DNA of 20,511 nucleotides. Source: Caryophanales bacterium (GTDB lineage Bacteria > Bacillota_I > Bacilli_A > RFN20 > CAG-826). This document shows, in pieces, positions 14,257 to 20,511 of this stretch (the stretch's first letter is position 1; each line of letters starts with the position of its first letter). Where the stretch lies: NCBI GenBank assembly GCA_028726925.1, contig JAQYPI010000134.1, positions 1 to 20,511 on the forward strand. Reading direction: 5' to 3'. The notes beneath the pieces are model-generated. The model ran no database searches, was not told where the DNA came from, and saw only the letters and a program-made list of their open reading frames with translations. A program made the translations under genes and the position numbers.

Positions 14257-15294
14257 TCATAGATATTGGGCGGTCAGTGTGAAGTTCGAGATCTCGATGC
14301 CGCAGTCATAAGTCCCGGGAATCTCGAAGCCGATGTTCATGGATTGGAACGTGAGGTCATTGAGCTCGGAATTCACGAAATACCCCATGCTTCTGGCTTT
14401 CACGAGGGCATTCCCGATATAGGGCTTGATATCGACATTCACGCTTTGCTTGGAACCAAGGGGCATCCCGTTCGGGAGATAATCCGAACTCGGCATGCCA
14501 TAGATGAATTTCGACGTGGCGCCCGCCCCGCCGGCATCGACCATCCCGGATTCCGGCAAGCCGTTAGGATAGCGGTTGTCGAAGAAGGGGATGCCGAACC
14601 AGAAGAAGTCGTTCGCATCGAGCGCGGCTTCGCTCTTGATAACGAGGTACATGAGGAACTGGCAGGCATGGACATTGCGGTCCGCTTGCCCATCCATATG
14701 GTCTTCCCATTTCTTGAGCTCGAGGTCGATCGTGAAGTCGACGGACGAGACTTCGGAAAGGGAAACCGCCCGCATGAAGCCCTGATTCAAAAGCAGGTGG
14801 CACCATTGCTCGCCGCTTTTGCGCGGACGGACATATTCCTTGGAGGCGTTAAGCTCGAGATAGAGGCTGCCCGTCGTCGGGTTCACCGACATCTGCTTCG
14901 ATTCGTCGAAGAACGTGTAATATCCGTTTTCATACGTGGGTTTCTCCCCAACGTATTTGTTGTATTTGTCGTTGAGGGAATAGATGTCGCCGTGTTGGGC
15001 GACGAGCCAGGAAATCGGCCCGTTGGCTTCTCCATACGTCAAATCGACGTCGCGGGCCCACCGATCGTCCGGGATCCAGCCATCGTCTTGGCGGGATCCG
15101 GAAGCGGGGGAGACGCTGAAACCGTTTTGGAACGTGTTGTCGAGAAGCAATTGGTAGGATGTCTCTTTCTCCGAGGTTTCGCTCGAGGGAATCTCCTCGA
15201 CGGAAGAGGAGACATCACCCCCGGAGGAAGGCGCGCAGGAGAGAAGCAAGAACGAAAGCAAGGGGAGCGTGAATGCGAGAATGAGTTTTTTCAT
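14257..15294 (-). CDS. Operon-encoded accessory lipoprotein, unrecognised family
   Basis: This 345-residue protein has a lipoprotein signal peptide (lipobox LLSC, predicted lipidated Cys20), a short Ser/Glu tether (about 24-46) and an unrecognised domain. It is homologous to the product of 11753-12922: FQNGF (55-59), NPTTGSLYLELNA (138-150), WCHLLLNQ (164-171), a Cys211 in HACQFLMY, WFGIPFFDNRY (232-242) and IGFEIPGTY (321-329). It is not a solute-binding protein, since the operon already has one and the sequence lacks that fold's pattern. Its place between the second permease and the ATPase, 11 bases after the permease stop, argues that it acts with the importer on the outer face of the membrane, perhaps capturing or presenting glycans. 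GGAGG seven bases upstream supports the start. Confidence 0.88.
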   Translation of the reverse strand: MKKLILAFTLPLLSFLLLSCAPSSGGDVSSSVEEIPSSETSEKETSYQLLLDNTFQNGFSVSPASGSRQDDGWIPDDRWARDVDLTYGEANGPISWLVAQHGDIYSLNDKYNKYVGEKPTYENGYYTFFDESKQMSVNPTTGSLYLELNASKEYVRPRKSGEQWCHLLLNQGFMRAVSLSEVSSVDFTIDLELKKWEDHMDGQADRNVHACQFLMYLVIKSEAALDANDFFWFGIPFFDNRYPNGLPESGMVDAGGAGATSKFIYGMPSSDYLPNGMPLGSKQSVNVDIKPYIGNALVKARSMGYFVNSELNDLTFQSMNIGFEIPGTYDCGIEISNFTLTAQYL

Positions 15295-15305
15295 GGTGGA
15301 ACCTC

Positions 15306-17333
15306 CTACATTTTGAAGGCGCCCGAGGTGAGGCCTTCGATGAATTGCTTGCTAGCGACGATGAAGATGAGGACGAGGGGGATCGCGGAAAGGACGTAGC
15401 CCGCGAACGGGGCGGCCATCGCGAGGCTCTGGCTTTCATAGGACGAGGATAGGGATTGCAAAAGGACGGGGAGCGTCTGCTTACTTTCGTCCGATCCCAC
15501 GATTAAATACGCCCAAAGGTAGTCGTTCCATTCCCCAACGAAGGTCTGGATGGCGATCGTGGAAAGAATCGGCTTGGAAAGGGGGACGACGACGTGCATG
15601 AATGTCTTGAGATCGGTGGCCCCATCCATGTCCGCGGCCTCGAAGAGATCCTTCGGAATGCCTTTGAAGAAGGTGAAAAGAAGCATGAACGCCATCGGGA
15701 TATACCCGGCGATGCCAGGCAAGACAATGCCCCAAAGAGAACCGACAAGACCCATGTCGTTCACGAGCTGGAAGCGCGAAATGAGGGTGAGGATGCCGGG
15801 AATCATCATGAGGCCGATGATGCAATAGAAGAGGATGTTCTTCCCGGGGAAGTGGAAACGGATGAAGGCGAACGCGAGGCAGGACGCGAGGATCATGGTG
15901 CCTGCGGTGACGCCGATCGTCGTCAAAAGCGAATTCATGTAGGCCGTCTGCAGGTATTTCCACATGTACGTATAGTTGTCGAACGTGAAACGGCCGGGAA
16001 TCCCAAAGGGATCCACGAGGTCATCTTTGCTGAACTTGAAGCTGCGGAGCAGCAAAATCGAGATGGGATAGAGGACAGCGAGAGCGAGGCAAATAAGGGA
16101 GATGACAACGAGGACCTGCCCCCAGTTTTTCTTCATGAATATGCCCGCGCGATGGACGCCTTTTCTGGAATGGGCGAGGCGCCGGCGGTAATCCTCCTCG
16201 CGTTCCGGCGTCCTCTTGCCTGCGATGACTTTGGTGAAAAGGCGCACGGCGTGTGGGAGAAGGGCACACAGGAAAACGATTTGGGGAAGAAGAATGACGA
16301 GATAGAGAAGCCAGTTGTTCGCTTTGACCCCATAACGCAGGGAGTAATGGATGACGTAGAGAATCCCCATCACAAAGGTAAAGACGCAGAGGCCGTCCTC
16401 AAGGGAATAATAGCGTTTGCGGTGCGCGATGAGACAAAGGGCGACGACGCCCCCGAGGCCAAGAAGAATCAACGCGAAGAAAACGATGTGCACGGGGTCC
16501 TCAAACGTGAACGTTTGGACAAAGAAAGACGCGATGTCTTCCCCGACCGCTCCGGCGCCGCGGAAAAGGAAATAGAGGCAGGCCGAGAGAATCCCGGACA
16601 CCGCAATCGCGATGCGCAAGGGGTCTTCGCACGTCTTGGGCGAGAAATTCCCAAGTTGCTCGCCGCCGCAAGAAGCGACGATTTTCTTGCCAAAGGAAGC
16701 GAGTCCCTTGCCCACGCGGACGAAGAAATCGCGGAAGAAGAACAAAACGGCTTTCAAGACATTCCAAATCGCGAGGCCGATGCCGGAAAGCAAGGCGATA
16801 TGCGCCTCGAAATAGACGCGCTTCTCCTCGGTTTCCTCCTTCGTCCCGAAGAAGGCTTTATGAACGAGACGGTATCCCATCGCGAGCAAGGCGATCGATA
16901 GGAGGATCTGCGGGATCATCATGATGATCCAAAGGCCGAAATTAGAAGCGTTCACCGGAACCCGGAAGGCACTGTAGATGACGTAGAAGATCGAAACGAG
17001 GGCCAAGACGAGGGCAATGTCTTCGTAAAGGAAGGTGTATTTCTTTTTGCCCGCGCGAATCGAAAGGTAGACGATGGCGCCAAGCAGCAAGAAGAACACG
17101 ACGAAGAAGACCGTGTAGGGGACGAACCCGAAGTTGAAGGAAAAAAGGAAGAGGGAGAAGAACAGGCGGATATCCTGCATCCCGAGATCGAACCCGCGGA
17201 GGACGCCTTGAAGGACGACGGAAAGGATCGCAAAAAGCAAACCCACGAGGGGCAGTAGGTCGATTTTGAAACGCTTTTTGCCCGCGAAGTCATAGGAAGG
17301 CCCAAAGGCCAAGAATCGGAAGAACGCTTTCAT
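15306..17333 (-). CDS. MalG-type sugar permease with duplicated N-terminal membrane domain
   Basis: The 675-residue protein is far longer than the roughly 280 residues of a MalG permease. Residues about 400-675 are a normal CUT1 permease with its ATPase-coupling EAA loop (EAADMDGATDLKTFMHVVVP, 565-584) and the usual short C-terminal tail. Residues 1-400 form an extra membrane region with two diverged copies of one multi-pass unit. Copy one (about 25-165) contains KKKYTFLYEDIALVLALV, FYVIYSAFRVPVNASNFGLW and MIPQILLSIALL. Copy two (about 237-372) has RKRYYSLEDGLCVFTFV, LYVIHYSLRYGVKANNWLLY and LLPQIVFLCALL. Each copy seems to hold four hydrophobic helices, giving about 14 or more in all. The frame is continuous, the start has AAGGAG eight bases upstream, and the gene overlaps the malF-type gene as ATGA. 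I do not recognise the N-terminal domain. Confidence 0.9.
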   Translation of the reverse strand: MKAFFRFLAFGPSYDFAGKKRFKIDLLPLVGLLFAILSVVLQGVLRGFDLGMQDIRLFFSLFLFSFNFGFVPYTVFFVVFFLLLGAIVYLSIRAGKKKYTFLYEDIALVLALVSIFYVIYSAFRVPVNASNFGLWIIMMIPQILLSIALLAMGYRLVHKAFFGTKEETEEKRVYFEAHIALLSGIGLAIWNVLKAVLFFFRDFFVRVGKGLASFGKKIVASCGGEQLGNFSPKTCEDPLRIAIAVSGILSACLYFLFRGAGAVGEDIASFFVQTFTFEDPVHIVFFALILLGLGGVVALCLIAHRKRYYSLEDGLCVFTFVMGILYVIHYSLRYGVKANNWLLYLVILLPQIVFLCALLPHAVRLFTKVIAGKRTPEREEDYRRRLAHSRKGVHRAGIFMKKNWGQVLVVISLICLALAVLYPISILLLRSFKFSKDDLVDPFGIPGRFTFDNYTYMWKYLQTAYMNSLLTTIGVTAGTMILASCLAFAFIRFHFPGKNILFYCIIGLMMIPGILTLISRFQLVNDMGLVGSLWGIVLPGIAGYIPMAFMLLFTFFKGIPKDLFEAADMDGATDLKTFMHVVVPLSKPILSTIAIQTFVGEWNDYLWAYLIVGSDESKQTLPVLLQSLSSSYESQSLAMAAPFAGYVLSAIPLVLIFIVASKQFIEGLTSGAFKM

Positions 17334-18385
17334 GCTTGGGTCTCCTTCCCGGCTTTCGCCTTCTTGGGCTTCTTTTCACGATTCAGCGACATGTTGAGAA
17401 CCGTGAGGACGAGGGTGATGAGAAGGATGATCATGCCGACCGCGGAAGCGTATCCGAAACGGGAACGGATGAGCGTCCCTTCCGGGGCCACGTAACCCGT
17501 CCCGAAGGCGCGGTCATAGAGATAGAGGCCAAGGACGTTGGTCGCGTCCGTTTCCGCCCCCACGACGATGAGTTGTAGGTCGAAATTCTGGAATCCCCCG
17601 ATGACGCCCATGACCAAGAAGTATTTGAGTTGGGGCAAAATGAGGGGCAAATCAATTTTCCAGATGCGTTTCCAGACGGAGCAGTGGTCGAGTTTCGCGG
17701 CTTCGACCACGGAATTCGAGATGCCTTGCAGCCCCGCGAGGTAGATGAGGAAGCTCGTGCCGGCGACCCAGGGGAAGTTCGTGAAAAGAATAGCGAATTT
17801 GCCAACCACATCGACGCTCGACCAATACCAGAGCTGCGGCTCTCCGCCCATCGCGGTGACGATGTTGTTCATGAGGCCCGTGCTCCCGAACATGACGTAT
17901 TTCCAAATGAGGAGGATGACGAGGGACGGGACCAAAATCGGGATGATGAAGAGGACGCGGAAGAACGCGGACAACTTCTTGCTCTTGAGGTTGTAAAGGA
18001 GTTCGGCGAGGAAGATCGTCATGAGGTTGCCGAAGACCATGCCGAACAAGGTGAAGATCACCACGTTCTTGACGCAAACCCAGAACACGGGGTCCTGAAA
18101 GATCTCGACGTAGTTCGAAACGCCCACGAAAACCGTCTCGTATCCTTTGGTCGCGGAATTGAAACGGGTATCCGTAAAGGAATCGAAGAACGCCTTGATC
18201 GGGGGGTAGTAAGAGAAAACGAGAAGGAAAGCCAACGGAATCGCGAGCCACAGGAAAGCGCGCCACTGGTATTTATGCCTCTTTGGCCTCTTTTTATTCT
18301 CGGCGATCGCCGCGTCGAGGTGGTCCCCCCGGTCACGGGAGAAGGAATCCACCTCTTGGGCTTCGCAAATCTCGGTTTTCGACAT
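17330..18385 (-). CDS. MalF-type sugar permease
   Basis: This 351-residue membrane protein is the first permease subunit of a CUT1 carbohydrate importer. A charged cytoplasmic N-terminus (about 1-40) precedes six transmembrane helices (first about 43-60). The EAA coupling loop reads EAAKLDHCSVWKRIWKIDLP (228-247) and would dock on the MalK-type ATPase. The C-terminus is Lys-rich. Start support is an AAGG site seven bases before the ATG, 16 bases after the binding-protein stop. The gene ends in an ATGA overlap with the second permease, consistent with a one-to-one complex. Homology to LacF/MsmF/UgpA-type permeases is clear, but the substrate is not readable from it. Confidence 0.95.
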   Translation of the reverse strand: MSKTEICEAQEVDSFSRDRGDHLDAAIAENKKRPKRHKYQWRAFLWLAIPLAFLLVFSYYPPIKAFFDSFTDTRFNSATKGYETVFVGVSNYVEIFQDPVFWVCVKNVVIFTLFGMVFGNLMTIFLAELLYNLKSKKLSAFFRVLFIIPILVPSLVILLIWKYVMFGSTGLMNNIVTAMGGEPQLWYWSSVDVVGKFAILFTNFPWVAGTSFLIYLAGLQGISNSVVEAAKLDHCSVWKRIWKIDLPLILPQLKYFLVMGVIGGFQNFDLQLIVVGAETDATNVLGLYLYDRAFGTGYVAPEGTLIRSRFGYASAVGMIILLITLVLTVLNMSLNREKKPKKAKAGKETQA

Positions 18386-18401
18386 AGGGATGCCTTATCG
18401 C

Positions 18402-19979
18402 TCAAATGCCCCAGTTCGAGGTGTCGTAATCGTATTCGACGATGTAGGCTTCGACGGTCGATTTCATCGATTTAGCGAGCGTGCAGGTCGCTTTCTTCTC
18501 GTCGACCAAGCCGGAGTCGAGGTCTTGCATCGTGCGGATGAAGAGGTTGCTGTAAGAAATGCCAAGAACCGCCCACGAATTGAAGCAGCCCCAATAGACG
18601 CGGTCGCCTTTGCTCGCTTCGACGATGTCTTGGTCATATTGCTCGATGAGAGGCTTGAGGTAGTCCGCGATTTCGAAATCATCGGTCGGGTTGAGGGGGA
18701 TGCCGCCTTTGAGGTCGCCGATGAGGCGGTTGTTCTGTTCGGGAGCGGTCAGGAACATGAGCAAATCGACGCAGGCATCGACCGTTCCTTCGTCCACCGC
18801 GCGGTTCGAGATCCACCACGAGGTGGCAAGACCCGCGGAACCGCGGACCACGCCGTCTTTCGCATAGGGGGTGTCGTCCGTCGTGATGTCCGGGAAGCAG
18901 ATGGTGCCCCATTCGAAATCGTCGCCGATTTGGGCGGAAAGGGAACGGAGCTGGGCGCCCGTGGCCTCAAGGAAGCCGACTTTGCCGGCGAGCCAACCGG
19001 CGATCGCGGCATAGGTGGACGGGGCTTTGTACTGATCGAGGTTCTTGATTAGGCGGATGTATTCGTAATACGGGTTGTTCTCGTAGGTGTTTTTCGCGTC
19101 ATAAGCATCCGAAAGGTTGGCGATGCCGGCGCTCGGATTGAATTCTTTGCGCTTGTAAAGGCGGCACATCTCCTCGGTGTCGATCATCTTGTTTTGGCGC
19201 AGGACGTCCCCGCTTTCGACGAGATCGGAGAAGAGATTGGATTCCATCGCGATCTGATACCAGGTATAGGTCGTCGTGTAAGCGGCATAGCTCGCGTCCT
19301 TGGTGTTGATGTAGGTCTGCACCTTGTCCATCGCGTCGATGAGCTGCCCATAGGTCGAGATGCTGCTGGGGTTCTCGACGCCGGATTCGCGGAGGAGGGT
19401 CTTGTTGTACATGAAGCAGACCGGGATTTTCTCGAGGTTCGCGTAATAGTACTTGCCATCCGCGGCCATCGTGGTCGCAAGCTCGCCTTCGTTGTAGACG
19501 CTCTTCCAGGGGGCATTCCCTTCTAGATACGGGCTCGGGGCATTCAAATAATCTGTCAAATCGACGTAATAATCCTGGCCGAGGTCCGTGTTCACGACCG
19601 TGCCGTTTTGGTAAATGATGGACGGGGCCGTGCGGCTCTTGAGCTGAGGAAGCAAGACGTTACGGTCGCCCGCGGAAGAGGTCTTGTTGATCTTGACCTG
19701 GTATCCGGGGTGGGTCGTTTCCCATTCCTTGCACAAGGTTTCCAACGTGTTGTAAGGATAGGGGTTCGACTCGCTTTGTTCCATGGACGGGGTCGAGTTG
19801 AAGTTCGCGATGTCGCCGCCGCCATCAATCGTGATGGTCTTGACGGGGCCCGTGTAGGAAGAGGTTCCGTCCTCGCCGCCTTCGACGGACGATTCCGTTC
19901 CGCCCAAAGAACCGCAGGAGCAGAGGAGGGCGCCGGCGCTCAAGAGGGCGATGAGGGTTGTTTTACGATTGGAATTCAT
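18402..19979 (-). CDS. Extracellular carbohydrate-binding lipoprotein (solute-binding family 1)
   Basis: This 525-residue lipoprotein is the substrate receptor of the importer. A signal peptide with lipobox LCSC (predicted lipidated Cys22) and a Ser/Gly/Glu tether (about 23-45) precede a two-lobed solute-binding fold. Supporting segments are TLCKEWETTHPGYQVKI near 82, a PSIIYQNG strand, FMYNKTLLRESGV near 200, GWLAGKVGF around 345 and a Trp-rich C-terminal region (WGCFNSWAVLG). It is longer than the roughly 430 residues of common sugar-binding proteins, so a larger ligand or extra insertions are possible. GGAGG seven bases before the ATG fixes the start. It lies 19 bases after the GH65 stop, and the next gene is the first permease. 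The ligand is probably an alpha-glucoside, inferred from the phosphorylase. Confidence 0.93.
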   Translation of the reverse strand: MNSNRKTTLIALLSAGALLCSCGSLGGTESSVEGGEDGTSSYTGPVKTITIDGGGDIANFNSTPSMEQSESNPYPYNTLETLCKEWETTHPGYQVKINKTSSAGDRNVLLPQLKSRTAPSIIYQNGTVVNTDLGQDYYVDLTDYLNAPSPYLEGNAPWKSVYNEGELATTMAADGKYYYANLEKIPVCFMYNKTLLRESGVENPSSISTYGQLIDAMDKVQTYINTKDASYAAYTTTYTWYQIAMESNLFSDLVESGDVLRQNKMIDTEEMCRLYKRKEFNPSAGIANLSDAYDAKNTYENNPYYEYIRLIKNLDQYKAPSTYAAIAGWLAGKVGFLEATGAQLRSLSAQIGDDFEWGTICFPDITTDDTPYAKDGVVRGSAGLATSWWISNRAVDEGTVDACVDLLMFLTAPEQNNRLIGDLKGGIPLNPTDDFEIADYLKPLIEQYDQDIVEASKGDRVYWGCFNSWAVLGISYSNLFIRTMQDLDSGLVDEKKATCTLAKSMKSTVEAYIVEYDYDTSNWGI

Positions 19980-19998
19980 GGATTTACCTCCGATATAT

Positions 19999-20511
19999 TC
20001 ATTTCCTTAACGTAAGCGATTGGGCAAGCTGCCAAGCTTTCCCGCGATAGAGAACCGTGATGGGTTTGCCGCGGAGCAGCTTGACGTCGAGACGCTTGCC
20101 TTCGAGGGTCAGCTCAAGGGTCGCGCCCCGATAGACGAGGCGGGTTTTGACGCGGGAGAAGGGTCCCCCGAACTTCGGGTCGAGAACGAGTCCCTCCTCG
20201 CGAGGAAGGACACCGAGCAACCCGCGGACGATGCCCATGCGCCCGCCGGCGATGCAAGCCGCGTGGACGCCTTGGTAAGCGCAGGAATGGAGATCGTCGA
20301 TGTCGATGCGCATCGATTCCTTCAAGTATTTCACGAACTTGGGGAATTGGCGGTTATCGACCGCGGCAATCGCGTGGGCGGGATAGGTCAAAGAAGAAGA
20401 GGCTTCGCACTTTTTCTCATAATAAGCCCAATTCTTCCCGTAAAGCGAAGAATCCATCCCGATGTCGAGATACGTATAGAGGTTGATGACGTCCGGCTGC
20501 TTGATGATTTG
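19999..20511 (-). CDS. GH65 disaccharide phosphorylase, C-terminal part (cut by window edge)
   Basis: Only the last 170 residues are in the window; the frame runs off at 20511, and the Met at 20457 is internal. The sequence matches the end of glycoside hydrolase family 65, which contains maltose, trehalose, kojibiose and nigerose phosphorylases. The K-Q-x-D-V active-site-region motif (KQPDV, five residues in) is present, followed by YYEKKCEASSSLTYPAHAIA, a GVHAACIAGGRMGIVRG helix region and the C-terminal beta-sandwich (TRLVYRGATLELTLEGKRLD). These enzymes split an alpha-glucosidic disaccharide with phosphate, giving beta-glucose 1-phosphate and saving an ATP. Its location directly ahead of an importer's binding-protein gene makes it the likely intracellular consumer of the imported sugar. 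The specific disaccharide cannot be told from this fragment. Confidence 0.92.
   Translation of the reverse strand, partial: QIIKQPDVINLYTYLDIGMDSSLYGKNWAYYEKKCEASSSLTYPAHAIAAVDNRQFPKFVKYLKESMRIDIDDLHSCAYQGVHAACIAGGRMGIVRGLLGVLPREEGLVLDPKFGGPFSRVKTRLVYRGATLELTLEGKRLDVKLLRGKPITVLYRGKAWQLAQSLTLRK

Noticed and set aside
13224..15399. Two long plus-strand open frames opposite the ATPase and lipoprotein genes
   Set aside because: Both are antisense to genes with convincing motifs. High third-position G/C content in this block suppresses stop codons on the opposite strand.
15594..16901. Plus-strand open frame of 435 codons opposite the extended MalG, taken as a possible alternative reading of that region
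   Set aside because: Its product is highly charged with no domain or hydrophobic pattern. The minus-strand frame has coherent membrane helices and an internal repeat, so this is an antisense shadow.
15306..17333. Possibility that the long MalG is two genes joined by a missed stop or frameshift
   Set aside because: The frame is continuous, and I saw no obvious ribosome binding site before the Met near residue 400 (about 16134-16136), though a start there cannot be excluded. The window shows no evidence of a break.
1..20511. CRISPR array, insertion sequence or tRNA gene
   Set aside because: No regularly spaced repeats, transposase-like frames with terminal inverted repeats, or tRNA cloverleaf sequences were seen on either strand.

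Overview
The window looks like a chromosomal segment of a Gram-positive-lineage bacterium, most likely Bacillota (Bacilli, possibly Erysipelotrichia/RF39-like). The signs are strong GGAGG-type ribosome binding sites, lipoproteins with Ser/Glu-rich tethers in place of periplasmic proteins, a MarR-controlled heterodimeric ABC exporter, and a class II lysyl-tRNA synthetase. TGA is an ordinary stop (four-base ATGA overlaps join marR to the exporter and the two sugar permeases), so this is not a code-4 mycoplasma. The taxonomic placement is inference only.

Layout, mostly on the minus strand and therefore read right to left. (A) 166-5882: a marR-type regulator, two overlapping ABC exporter half-transporters (one with degenerate and one with canonical ATPase motifs), then lysS with a clear Rho-independent terminator. 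(B) 5904-8165: an AbiEi-antitoxin-like winged-helix protein without a toxin partner, a tRNA-dihydrouridine synthase and a uracil/hypoxanthine-DNA-glycosylase-family protein, closely spaced or overlapping. (C) 8324-9875: a monocistronic C69 dipeptidase with its own promoter and terminator. (D) 9923-12922: the 5'-truncated remnant of a beta-helix glycosidase-like protein, then the only two plus-strand genes, an aldo/keto reductase and a lipoprotein. (E) 13110-20511: a carbohydrate operon reading leftward from a GH65 disaccharide phosphorylase (cut by the window edge) through a solute-binding lipoprotein, two permeases, an accessory lipoprotein and a MalK-type ATPase, ending in a terminator.

Block E is the most interesting part. 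Its logic is uptake of an alpha-glucoside by a CUT1 ABC importer and intracellular phosphorolysis by the GH65 enzyme. Two things do not fit the standard picture. The MalG-type permease carries about 400 extra N-terminal residues made of two diverged copies of a multi-pass membrane domain. The operon also encodes an unrecognised lipoprotein between malG and malK, and a clear paralogue of it lies just outside the operon on the opposite strand (11753-12922). Together these suggest an importer with additional membrane and surface subunits.

Regulatory sites visible are a perfect palindrome over the marR start region, a promoter that would make the AbiEi-like gene essentially leaderless, a dipeptidase promoter, and three intrinsic terminators. 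No rRNA, tRNA, CRISPR array or insertion sequence was seen, and no gap without a gene exceeds about 230 bases.
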